From Trileptium ribeirensis (lineage: Eukaryota; Nematoda; Enoplea; Enoplida; Thoracostomopsidae), in the NCBI GenBank assembly GCA_030248225.1, contig JASANE010007249.1, positions 79,480-143,479 on the forward strand: a stretch of 64,000 nt of DNA. Direction: 5' to 3'. The notes beneath the pieces are model-generated. The model did no database searches. It worked only from the letters and a program-made list of their open reading frames with translations, and was not told the origin of the DNA. Below are positions 11,766-24,600 of the stretch, one piece after another. A program made the position numbers and the translations under genes. How positions within the stretch are numbered: position 1 is the first letter of the stretch; each line of letters starts with the position of its first letter.

Positions 11766-12839
11766 CTTTGTTAGTTTTGTTCTAACTTGTGTGGTATTGT
11801 GTGATATCCACATATATATATAGCATATGGACGTATGCTATCGAGAGCTGTTTGACTGTGCACGTAAAAGTTTTATATGTACATATACTTCGCTACGCTC
11901 TTAAATCTCTATAGAGTTATATACTAGTAATTAATCAGTTAACCATAAAAATAGTGCGTTGCTAGCATAGGGCATAACTACACTTGGGACATTTTAACTC
12001 ATACTGAGTTAAATTGCGGTACGCTGCGTAGTAATGTTTTATAAAACAATTGGAACTGATTTGTTTTATCCTTTATAACTATTTTCTTTCGGCTGTGCCG
12101 CAAACTGTTTGATTTCGACTTGATTGTCATAGAGGAACAGTATGCTAGAGATTGTCGGTAAATCTTGGAAATAAAAGCGCGCCACATGTCACGCGAAGAG
12201 TATCCCAGCTGTTCTACTACTTGCCATATACATAAGCCTGCAAGCTTCGCTTACGAATGCCTTCTCTTCAGTACCATTAGCCGCCATCAGTGATTCTAAC
12301 CTCAGGCTCAACAAAACAACCTAAAATAACACCTACTGTATATAGGTTTAGAGCATTGAAACTAAATTTTAAGGTGTTAAAATACCCTAAGCCACAGGTG
12401 GTACTTGACGAGCGCATTAATAAATAGTATATATATAAAATGTCACGCGTTGTAGAAAATGTGAATGCATGTATTCCGGTATTCCGTAGTCACCATCGTA
12501 TCCTAAAATGACAAATAGGAAATGTGTTCATGATGCAGTGACATGGTAGTTGTTTTACGGTACACTGTCACGGTCATACTCCATCAGGCAAAACGATGAG
12601 GTAGCGATACCTATTTGTTGCATATTCATATACTATTTTCACCGACTCAAATAGGTACGTTAATTGAAATGTTCAACCATATTAGCTTCATATTGGTCTG
12701 GCTTCCTTCATAGAAATCTTCAAAATATTGATGTTGAAGGATTTGTCAACACTGAACTAGAACACAGTTGTAACTAGACATTCCCATGAAACATTACTTC
12801 CGCTGTGGTTGGGTGGGTGATCCAGTGGTACAGGACTCT

Positions 12840-13200
12840 GGTCTCTCCAAATTAGGGGCTGGCATTTTCAAGTGCCCCTTGGTAAAATTTTGGGCTCCCC
12901 CGGTTCATCCTTCGTGGCAATTTTTTGTTTCCACACGCTAAAACACTTCCAAGGTGCATAAAATTTGATCAAAATTTGTACTAAAATTACCAGACATTTC
13001 GTAACTTTTGTCAAAATTTTGTTCAAAATCGCTTTTTCTCTTCATAAAAAGCGTTTTGACAGTGTTTCTGATATGGTTTTTAACAGTTTTCTCTTGGCAG
13101 AATGCCCCTGGTAAAATCGGGCGCCCCTGGTTCCAAACCAGCCCTCCCCGATTCATGCTCCATGTTAAAATTTTCAGCGAATATAGAGCCCAGGTACCCG
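12840..13200 (+). repeat. Dispersed repeat shared with 16830-17190, copy 1
   Basis: Landmarks common to both copies, in order: GGCATTTTCAAGT, GGTAAAATTTT/GCAAAATTTTAG, TTTGTTTCCAC, TAAAATTTGA, CAAAATTTG, TTTTGTCAAAATTT, and a final TTTTCAGCGA/TTTTTAGCGA. Divergence is high and there is no open frame. Fragments with the same CAAAATTTGG style also occur near 25.7-25.9 kb and 30.5 kb. Confidence 0.6.
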
Positions 13201-15504
13201 TCAAACTTATGGATTTAATGTTATCTAGGCTACATTGAATGGTCTTACTGGGAAGCTGTACATCCGACTTAGATTGGCTTACGATTTCTAGAATGAAGGG
13301 CTAAACAAAAATTTTATTTACTGGCTTTTCGCACAACCGGGAAATCTGGAAAATTTTTGGCAAAATATCCTGAAAAATGTGACGAAATTCGAAAAAAACC
13401 AGATAATTGGGGAAATTTTTGCTATTGGATAGTAAATTTTTTTGCCACTTTGAGCTCAAGAACGTCACTAACATTTCTACCGGCTGCATATATACATATT
13501 TCTAAAATACATATATAATTTAATATTGGGTGCCTGTTTATTTCGTTAAGGTTTCTCTTTCTTGAAAACACAATACTATCTCACGACCTTAGATAGGCCA
13601 ACAATTGTCAAAATGTTGTTTTTTGAATCCAATTAATCCGGAAAGATCTACCGCTTTATCTGAGAAATCCGGCACTATTTTTTCTAAAAATATAGCGGGA
13701 ACCCCATAAAACATATTTTTAAAGTCTACAACTGACAAGATAACGGGTTTGCATCAAGTGTTAAAGGCCTACAATGTGTAAACCCGGGAATTATACAGCG
13801 TGAACCTGTTCAGCTTTACAATCCTTAACGGAGTGATTGTATTTCAAGTTGGAGCAATAGAAACAAAGTATGTTTTAGCATTCTGATTGCGTCTAGGAAC
13901 GACGCTAGTGAAATAGCAAAAGTTACGGAGCTAATAAAGCAGTGAAATTGAAATGAATGTAACTCCAGTAACCCCAAACTCAACGCATCAAGTTTACGTA
14001 GAAAAAAATCGCAAAATATTCGTCCAAGATTTTAAAATTTATCTAGCTAGTACCATTGGCAAAAACGCGAAAAATTTCCTCTAGAGTTCGATACAGACGA
14101 AATTTTCGGCCTCAAGACGGAATTTTAATACACATTCTATGTCGCTTGGGGATGTCTTTACCCTGTAGAAACAAAAAATTTGCCAAGAGGCGATGAATCG
14201 GGGAAGACAGCATTTTTCCATGGGGCTCAAAGCGGGGGGCACTTGGCAATGGCAGGAACCCCAATTGCGAGATCCCAGAATTTTACGGTGATGCAATCGT
14301 TATTGGGTGTTTGATTCCATTTTTTCCAATAGACTAGGGCCGGATTTTACGGAAAAGGTATCGGGACCCTCCCACAAATTCCCAGCAAGTAAAGATGGGC
14401 CAATCCATACTACAAAACACCTGCGATCATTACAGCCCCAGGAATTAAGTTTTCGCACTCCAAATTCCAGAAATAGTAAGCTTTAAATTGGGTACTAAGC
14501 TCCGGTCCAAGTAATTTAGAATTTCCTCGCAAAGAAACTATAAATTCGCAAATTAGTCAAACAGATGGAATGAAATTTGTAACTGGTAGCTTGCCTCATC
14601 GCCAGATTGGTGAGCTTTGAGTGTTGAATATGTAATTTTGACATTTTGACATTAATTTTGACACAGCTACGTTGAGTGTCAACGTAGTAAATGAGCAAAT
14701 ATCAGCCTTTTTGCTACAATATATACTTAGTAATACATATATATCCGTTTATTAAATATATATTTTAGGTATCACGTTATGCACTATATACATAGAGCAA
14801 TAATTACAAAATGAAAAATAACACTCACGTAGTTCTATCGATTGTGGAGATATTGTTTGCTTTGTGTATTTGATCTCGTAACCCATTCTAAGTTGTTTAA
14901 AGCTATTCTGCAACGTAAATAATCACAATAGTTTCACATCATTTGCATGTATATACATAGAGGCTGAATTGCTTTATAAAATGAGACCAATAAGGCCCAC
15001 ATAGTTGAAGCGTTTGCAGAGATTGCAATTTTCATGTATTTTGGGTCTCATATATGCATTTAAAAACATCTTTTGACTCAAATCCTGCCACCTAAGAAGC
15101 CATACAACATACGTAGTATTGCATGCTGTGTCATATATCTTTTCTCATCATTAACGCAACTAAGCAGATAAATATCGGCTAATGTGGCCTCTTAGTACCT
15201 GGGGGAGCCAGAAATATCAGCGGTGTTTTCGTTAGCTTCGGAGGGATGGGCACAGTTGGTTTTTGTCGTGCTAGTATGTAATTTATCGGGGGGTGGTAAC
15301 GGAGGTTATGAAATACAAGCAGTAGTATTAATATCTCGGCCATCGCCTTTTGTTATAACGATTACATCTGATATCACCTCAGAATTCATGCGTGAGTTTG
15401 GAGCTCGAAAATTTTGGATTTGCTTGGTTCCGTGGAGTATCCAGTTAATAGGATTTTAACTTTTAGGGTGTATACGTACTTAACGACTTGAATACTAAAT
15501 TCTT
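13201..15504. promoter_or_regulatory. Upstream region of CDC6, no further gene seen
   Basis: The 2.3 kb before the CDC6 start is AT-rich with no recognised coding exon. In-frame stops immediately precede the start codon, which supports its choice. An AACTTTTAG|GG sequence about 40 bp upstream could be the acceptor of a 5'UTR intron or of a spliced leader; this is inference. I did not find a convincing E2F-type site or TATA box. Confidence 0.3.
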
Positions 15505-15607
15505 ATGGCTGATAACAAGAGACAGACTCGACTGCAGGCGAAATGTAAGAAGCTTCCCGGATGCAACGTATCTACGAAATCCTCATCTCCTAGCGATATA
15601 AGTATTG
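15505..15607 (+). CDS. CDC6: CDC6 exon 1 (start codon, residues 1-34)
   Basis: Begins at an ATG preceded by in-frame stops and ends at a strong G|GTAAGT donor, phase 1. It encodes a basic peptide beginning MADNKRQTRLQAK, similar in style to the QTRSQA start of vertebrate CDC6, plus an SP dipeptide at residues 28-29. Confidence 0.85.
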
Positions 15608-18600
15608 GTAAGTATCGGCTTCGTTTGTCATTGTAATTAACAATGCTCTCGGAGTGGATTTTTTAAACGTAAAGGAGGAGCAGATATACCGTAGTACCGC
15701 ACAAAACATAATATAAAACAATACAAATAAGGTACAGGAACAAAATGAAACTACTAGTAAATTGCCAGCGAAGGTGAAACTGAGCGAGCGTAGTTTCATC
15801 AAGTGGCCATTTTGTTTAATCATGTGTGACAGGTTTTGTGTTGATCTATATACTACACTAAAACATCTGTAACCCTGATCTCATTGAAGGTCGTGGAACC
15901 TCGTCATCCCTAAACTTACGAAAACAACTGCAAACGCACAAAGTGTTCGTGCTAGACTTTAGATAACCAAACCATCGTATCCAGCGTACCGAAAAACCTA
16001 TTCACAGAGCAGTCTTCATTCCCTGTCCGCATTACATAACCAAGATACTGACAGACTATATTCTGGCGATCGGTGAAATTGCCCGTAAATGCATTGAAAA
16101 CATCTGAAAAGGCATAAAGTATTCTTGCGGGACATACCATTTTTGGTGCCATGAACGCATTACATAAGCAAAAAATGAAAACTCACTACATTTTGGCAAT
16201 AGGGTTCGTTGACCGTTAAACCCTTGAAACCCCATGAAAATGTAGCATATAATCAAGTTGTCCTCCACATAGCAAAATCATCGTAATCAGAGTGCTTGAT
16301 AACCGAATACGCACTCATTGTATGGTTAAAATAGACAAAATTATGTAAATTTATATATATCGCTTTTCAGGCAACAGGTCGACGAACCTTATTCGGCCAC
16401 ACAGCGGCCCAGAGAGTGGTCCCTCAAAAAAGTGGTGTTCAGCGAAGTTATATATTTCGATGAGTTGATGCTGTGTTGTAGTCTTGGCTTTTCGATGCGA
16501 AGCAGGTGTCGCGTGATATGGGCTGCGAAACACTGGGACCCGTATGGCCAGGTTTGGCAAAGTGCCCTTAAAAACTTGTGTTGTGCCATTTTGACCCAGA
16601 AGATGGGGTCGGAGCTGTTCGCATTCAGCTATAGGCACATTCTCATCACATTTGCTATCAAATAAAAATTGTCGGAATCCATGTACCCGAAAATGAGTTA
16701 TGAATAACAGAAACAGACAAAACAAATTTTCACGATTTTCCCCTAGCCCCCTTAGCTACGATAATCACGCACAACGCTCAGAAATCCATAAAACATATGT
16801 ATATGTTATTTATACGTTTTTATAATAGGTATATATATCGGGGCTCTTTAAATTTGGGGGGGGGCATTTTCAAGTATCTTCGGTTCGATTCCTCTAGCAA
16901 AATTTTAGCGCTCACCCCGTTTCATCGCCTCTTTGCAAAATTCATTTGTTTCCACTGTCTAAAAACACCCCGAAATGACGTAAAATTTGACCAAAATTTG
17001 CCCGAAATGTCTGTCTTGAAGCCAAAAAAATTTGTAAATTTTGTCAAAATTTACCTCAAAATAGCTTTTCTCTCTATCTAAAGTGTTTTATCAATGTTTT
17101 TTACACGGTTTTTTGGAAAAATTGCCTCCGGTTCATCCTCTCTGGTTGAATTTTTAGCGATTAGAAATCCCAGTATATCATGGGTCTGTAGGCTTAGGTG
17201 GTGCAATATATAGGTGGTTCCTATAGAATGCAACTGTAGGCAGGGAGGGGGTTACGAAACATCTTACCTGTTCCCAATTTTTCTTCATAATTTTACCAAA
17301 ATTTCTTAGAATATATATTTGTAATTTTGCTCATTATTACTAAATTTTTTTCTTGGTCGAATATATATGGCCTCAGGGGCGAATATATATGTTTAGGGGT
17401 CCGAGAGTTCGGGCAAATATAGACCCTACACTCCATATGGACACGTACAAAGTTCCTAAAATCTGTTGGCTTACGGCGTAGATGGTCTAAAAATAGGTTG
17501 CTAAAATTTACCGCGTGCGAGGTAGAAGTTTCGGGTTCAATGTCTCAGGGGTGTCCGACCTTTAGGGACGTTAACATCCGTGATACACCACCGTGGACAC
17601 CTATGGTATATGTTGAAAAAATATGGTAATTTTGAGCAAATTTACTAAAATATTTAATAAATATTACGGAAATTATGGCAATTTCGAGTAAATTTACAAA
17701 ATTTTTTTAAACTATTTGAAACGGGAAAGCTTTTTGTTAGCAACCACCGACGTGCACCCGATCGCGCTGAGACCATCTACCCTTCGTCACGTAAGCCAGC
17801 GAGCCTTGCACACCTATGATATAAGTTTGTAATTTGTGTTTGCGTGAATATCGATATCCATCAATGGTCATGTTCATGTTTGCTTTATTGACGAACCAGA
17901 CTACATCAAAATCATTTGGAATCAAAATTTCGACGAGTAGTAACTTTTAATACTGATTTATTGGTGTGGCAGTTCCCACAGTTCAGTACCGCATATACCT
18001 ATTGAAAATGAGATTGCCAGAAATTGTGTGTAAATTCGAGATAGTTATCGGCTTTAAAATTGACGCAATATATAATCATGTCTAACTAACCACCGTAAGC
18101 CTCAATACGCTGATCTTTAATTTGGATTAAAATTTAATCCGTAAATGGAAGTTTCTTTTATCTGCGCGGGAATACATAGCTGTCGTGCAACATTGCAAAC
18201 ATAGACTACCATTGTTCGGAGCTTATTTGGGCAAAGCGTGTTTCCTTCTATTTTAAAACAGACAATATTGTTTGGAAATGAAGGATTTGATAGCGGAACT
18301 GCTAATGAAATTCCTTTATGCAGGGTGGCTGCGCCCTGAAAAATCCTTTAAAATCATGGAATTTGAAAAGTGTCCTGCAAAATCGAGGAATTTGGAGTGC
18401 TCTCAATAGTAAAACCCCGAAATCCTGGAAAATTTGGAGAAACGTCCTGAGATTTCGAGTTAAATTTTACTTCAGCGGATTTCCTGCGAAGGCAGGATTT
18501 CCCCATTCCTTTTACAGTATTTGCTGGGTCCTTATCCGAATTTCTGTGTGGCTTTCAAGCTCTCGAAGACCTATTACGAAAAAGTTTTCTCTTAACAAGA

Positions 18601-21600
18601 GTAAAGCTGCGTACATCACGTTTGGTCTTGCTCCTTATTTTAAGCAGGGTCTCTTACGCCAGTTATCGCAATGCGATTTTTTATCTCTACTGTTCGACGA
18701 AGCGCTGAACAAGTTTCACATAGTAATCAAATCGAGTATATGCGAGTCAAACAGAGGACCTAAAAAGAAGCTCCAGTAGAAGTAGGTAGGAGTGTTATAT
18801 GTAGTTACTAATACGAACTACAGGGTAAAGTACGTTATATACAGGGTCGCAGTGCAAATGCAATGCTGAAAGTAAAGGATTGCACTTAGTGGAAGTTTTA
18901 AAGTTTGTGGATAGAGCTACCTGGAAAAATAACAATTTTTGCCCTGGAAAATCGTGACAGCCACCCTGTTCGTTAAAACTATAGTGAGTGGATTCTATTG
19001 CAATTTTCAAAATGTCGAATCAGCTCATTCATCCTTGTGGTTGGGGGTGGTTTGGGGGCTCGCTTAAATTGTGTGTTATCTGGTTGAACTGTTATGCATG
19101 ATCGTACGCAAAAATTGGACAATGTTATATCGTCATTAGTTGAAAACATTTGTTTTTCATTTTAATCGGATTATATATATCTGTGTTATGCATATTTTTT
19201 GTCTCGCACGTTTCTATAATTGATTGACAGCATGTTTACGCAGTATAAACGGTATTTTCGCCTTTTTGTATATTGCAGCTTCGTTACGTAATCGCCGAAC
19301 AGTTAAACCTGTGCGTCTCAGCGGTTCTTTGAGTCGTCGAGATTTGTCATCTAGTGGCGATAAGCTAACTAGCGTTCCCAGCGACAATGAAAACTGGAAC
19401 TGCGATAATTCACAGTTGTCGTCTCAGATGTCGCCGCCGCGTCGTAATATGACAACTCTTACGCCTGTTTTAACTCGGTTACAAACTGACGATTCAACGT
19501 TTCCAAATGATACACAGAAGTGTATGTGTGTTTTTATTGTATAACTAAACATGAATTATATATCTTGAAATTGTTTAAAATGCTGTATATAAACAGATTT
19601 GCCATTTGTTTTGAGTGAAATAACGTGTCGCATTTGAGAACTCGACTATATACAATCTTTGTGGGATTAGTCATTCATTGCGACGAAAATTTGAGTTGTG
19701 ATTTCGTAATAGCTTTAGTAACGTGCTATCTGACACATTCCACTCTCATCTGATATGGGCATTGTGAGTGCTGTATATGAACAGCGAGGGCTGATCAAAG
19801 ATTAGTTTCACCCTTTACCTGTGCCGGTGACATTTCAGACCGACTGTCTGTCAGACTACTGGCTTGGCACACTTATGCCTCGCATATAACTTAAACTAGA
19901 GAAATATCGCCATAACCTAACAGAAAAATGTTACGCCAACTACCATTTTTGATGTAGCTGCATTAGACCGAAATTTAATTCTAAAGCAGAAAGTTTAGAA
20001 AATCACGATTAGTTAGTTTAAAGGAACCACAATTCGCCAAGCCGTTGTCCGACTTTTGATATCTTTTTGTTTTAATGCGAAGATCTAAGAGCTTGACGTT
20101 TTGTGCTTAATGAATGTTTGGCCTTCAGAGAATGCACACAGGCTTGGTTGTCCCCCACGTCCCTGAGTCCTGGATCTAAGATCGTGAGACGAGTCATATA
20201 TACTGAGCTCTTCATTCGCTGAAAATTTTCAAGCTGTGCGTTCCTGGGAACCAGGAGGTTAACAACCAGAGGACGTCCAATTTTTCCAGTGGGCGCGGAA
20301 TGGGGGAATTATCTGGTATAACTGGGGAGCATTGAAATATAAGAATTATCTGAAACGGTTAAAAATCCAGTTGGGCCAAGACGCTTTAGATAGAGAGTAC
20401 AAACAAATTTTTATCTTCTGAGGGGAAGTTTAGTAAATATTTTGCACAAATATGTCAATTGGGGATATAGCAAAACATTTTTCCTTGTACGATGAGTCAG
20501 GGTGAGCATAAACTTTTGCCAGAGGGAACGAACCAAGCGGGCACCTGTTTGTTGTCAGCCCCAATTTGAAGAGCACTATTATATCGCAATAATGAGGCGT
20601 CATTCATACTGCACTTCGTTGGGGCGTTGTGTTGGCTTACACTTGAGCTGACGCGAAGCGTAGACATGATACTATCCCTAATGCGAACTGTAATGGGATA
20701 CGGATTATATCAATGGTTAGTAAACGATATTTTCAGCTAAGTGTTCGGAGTTCTATGCCTCGCGGCGACCAATAATTCTTTAATACTCGAAATGTAAATT
20801 AATTCAGGAAGTAAATGGTTAAAGTGCAGTATCTTCGCCGATGTTATTCAAATGGGCCATGAATTCTCACTCGTCTCCGCTGCTAACTATTATAGTGATG
20901 GCATAATTCTTGGAAACGACCGGACAGTCAGCGGTCATACCTTTGCCGATGACATTGCACTGCTAGCTGCTGATAATCATGATCGCCGATAATAGTTGGT
21001 ATGCCTTAACTCCTATCAAACCAACATTATTGGGCTTCTGGGGTTCCAGAGGTTTTAGGGTGGTATATGCATCAAACACAAAGCCTGATAGAGGTGATTA
21101 CGCATAATGATAATTATAGATGAAAGTAAGTTCACCACGTTTCACCATCAATTGAGAAATACTAGCTGTTTGGCTGAGCGATAGAGGCAAGACAATATTG
21201 CGGAGGCATCTAAAGTAGATAACCTAGAATTATAAAGGGGTCGCTAAATTGCACAAGGTTCTTATTCAGTATTATGACTGGTTTCTTTTTAACAATGAAG
21301 TTTATAGTTTTCCGCTATAGTAAAGTAGCTACGTTAACTTGTTTAACGGGCTGCCATAATTTCAGCTTTCCTAGCGCTTACTGTGTGTAATGTTTATTAA
21401 GTAAGTAATTCGATATTTTTGTAGGTTATCCGGCTCCCCAAACCATACCACGTACACCAGAAGATCAACATTCAGTTTTGTTAAAACGAAGAAGGAATGG
21501 ATTCAAAGCATGCGATTCTGTTCGGTTAAACGGTACAGAATCTCCGGTTAAACGGTCTCTGTTAAACATAACCGAAAACGGCTTGCAATCTCAGTGTTCA

Positions 21601-24600
21601 CCTTCGATGTCCCATCTACAAACTCCTGTGGACAAAGTCATATCAAAGAACTCCCAATATCGCGGATCGCACACAGCTGTGTCAAAAAATCAGTTTGGTT
21701 GCGGCGTGTATAGGTCGGAGCCACCTATGGATGAGAAAATTGGCAGGCATAAAAAGTTTGTGAAAGTTGGACGAAAAATTGATTTTGCCTCTACTGATAT
21801 TGGTACGTCGGATCAGTGTATATATCTTTAATATTTGGGAGTAACAAAATTCTTTGGAAAAGTCATAACGGGCTAAAGTTCTGGTTAAATTTTTATGGCA
21901 CTTTATACATTTTTAAACCAATTTATGTTCTAAACATACGTGGGAAAGGGCCAAGTGGGCGCTTGTCACTGTTGTTTGACCCATTCACGGATCTATTGTG
22001 TTTGTTAAACGTGATATTCATAGCATAGTATAGCTTGCTTAGAAATATTTATGGCGGCACCTTCGTACAGAAAAAACAGTTGGAAATGTTATGTACACAT
22101 TGCTAAGAGCTTTTTTAACATATATAATTGTATGAAACATCATTTAGTTCATTTACGATGCCCAGGAACCGCTTTCCGGTAAGCCTCCGCTTATTAAGCG
22201 GAGCGAAGCGAAGCGTTTTTGTTTTCGTCAGGGGAAAAATTCGGCACCATCTGTCCGTCCGTTGAACTCCTCATTAACTACTGGGCCGATTTTGAAAAAC
22301 TTTTTTTGTTTGAAAGGCCTAATATCGAACAGGTGCAAGACAGATTTTGTCAAAATTTGCTTTAGTTAATTAGTAATTACCTAATTAGTTAAGCGTGTTA
22401 GTCTATTTGTAGTGATTTCAAACAAAAATTTCGTATTTTTTAATAAATAATTAGTGTAAATCTATTACCTATTGTGGTGCATATACTACATCTCGCAGTG
22501 GTGATTGTGTATCTGCTGTTTATTTATTATTCGAAGAAGTTAAAAATGCTGATTAGTTAGTTAGAGTGCTTAAAAATTAAAAATAAATTGTACCCGGGGT
22601 TTTTTTATGTCGCCGATCACGAATATGACATTTCTGAAGCTCTAAAACCTGGCCATATATTCTAATTAGTTCATTAATTAACTAGCTAATTAGGTAATTT
22701 TATGCAAATTTTAAAACTCCTTCAAAATTGCTAATTTGTTGCGCTTGGGGGTTTTCGATGTCGCTGATTATGAATATGTGGTTTTTAAAGCACTATGATT
22801 TTATCACGGGCGCTAATTAGGTAATTAGCTAATTAATTTCTGTTACTAATTAGCTAATTTCTTTTAGCTAGCGAGCTTTTTGTATTGTGGATTTGACATG
22901 AATTGCCAAAAACGTGATACTTATTATAAATTGATTAAATAGTTAGTTGAAACACATGTACACACAAATAAAATACCAAATACTTTGCCTGTTGCTCCGC
23001 TCACTTTTTGTAATTTATTACGTTTACTAGTAAATAATTTGACGCATGCGCCCGTACTGCACCTTTGGCATGGGGCTGTTCAGACATTCCTTATTTCGAG
23101 ATAAATGGATGCAAAAATGCGAGTTCTCTAGTATTTCTAGGAGCTGTGAACTTGTTAGGCATAAATTTCTGAAGCGCGTACCACCATCAATGCGCAAGGC
23201 TGATGCTGGACATCACTAAGCCGCAGATTACCTACACTTGCTTAGCATCGCCCCATGAATACTAGCTTTGCTTCAAAGTTTTCACTTTTCTAGCATTTCA
23301 TAAAGAATTAATTTGATTAACGATTACATCAAATCGATTCGTGTTGAGTGCCTTCGGACGCTAATTATTAACTATTTTAACACTTAATGAAAATTTTAGC
23401 AGTGAAAGACACCCTATTCCATGAAAGGGGCGTCCGCGCTACTTCCCTAACCATAAAACTGGGGGTTTCGAGCAACTCCGCCACCAACAAAATGGGGGCT
23501 ATGTGTATGATGACCCACCAGGAAATGAGGAGTGTAAGGCTGAAAACTCCCTTGTCATTAAACGTTATGGTGTTGGGAAGTGACATAATCTTCCGTAAGG
23601 AACTGTTAGTAGTATTTACTTAATATGCAAAAGACCTCTTCATTCTGCTGCGTTACAGAATTAAAATCGTTAGTGTAATTTTACATTTATGATTTATGCA
23701 TCATGACCTAACATTGTACAAGTTAGCAAGAATTAGACATGCCGATGACTCTTCAATTCGTGCCCCAGTCATAACACAAAATCTATGCAAACTTGGTGCA
23801 TTTGTGTACATCGTACATACGATAAAAACATATGGATATATTTAGTGCCGTCTCAGAACCTCAAGCTTGTTGTAAAAATAAGTTCTTTTTATTAGCTTTA
23901 TTTAATAAATTATTAGGTGCTGTTGTAGTAATGATCTAGCTTGGCGATCTGATTCCGAAATCCAGCAAAAATTGACTGTAAGCTACAATTTTTGCAAATT
24001 CGAATGTTGTTGCTCCGTTCTAGCATCTCAGGAATCTGTAATATTTATGCCTACGGCATATCTTGTTATAAGCTTTTTTAGTAAATTTTTGTATTAGCTT
24101 TTATAGAGCGTAAAAAGTCGACTTTGTGTGCTTTATCGCAAAGCGTGCCTGAAGGTGACTTGGTGTGTCGCGATGATGAGTATAGACAGCTCCACGATTA
24201 TGTGGCTCAGTGCTGTGAGGTGTCAAACGGTGCGGTCTACATATCCGGCCCTCCTGGAACAGGAAAAACGGCTTGCGTACGCAAGTTGTGTGGCGTTGCT
24301 AAGGTAAATGGAGTTTTTTTGACCAAGTACATGTGCGATAAATTTAGTAAGTACTATAGCGCAGTAATTTCTGTTGGTTAAGTATCAGGCTTGTAATTAC
24401 CGACATTACCTAAAGCTGTTACAAGTGATATTGACAATTCTAAATACGTGTAGCATATACATTGTATAAATCTTCTACGACGTACTATCAAGAACTGGAA
24501 CAAATTAATTTGGCTTGATCTGTACCGTAGTTTAGTGAGACCCCACGTGGAGTACGCAGTTTCAGTATGGTGCCCATCTTATCAACAAGATGTACAACGA

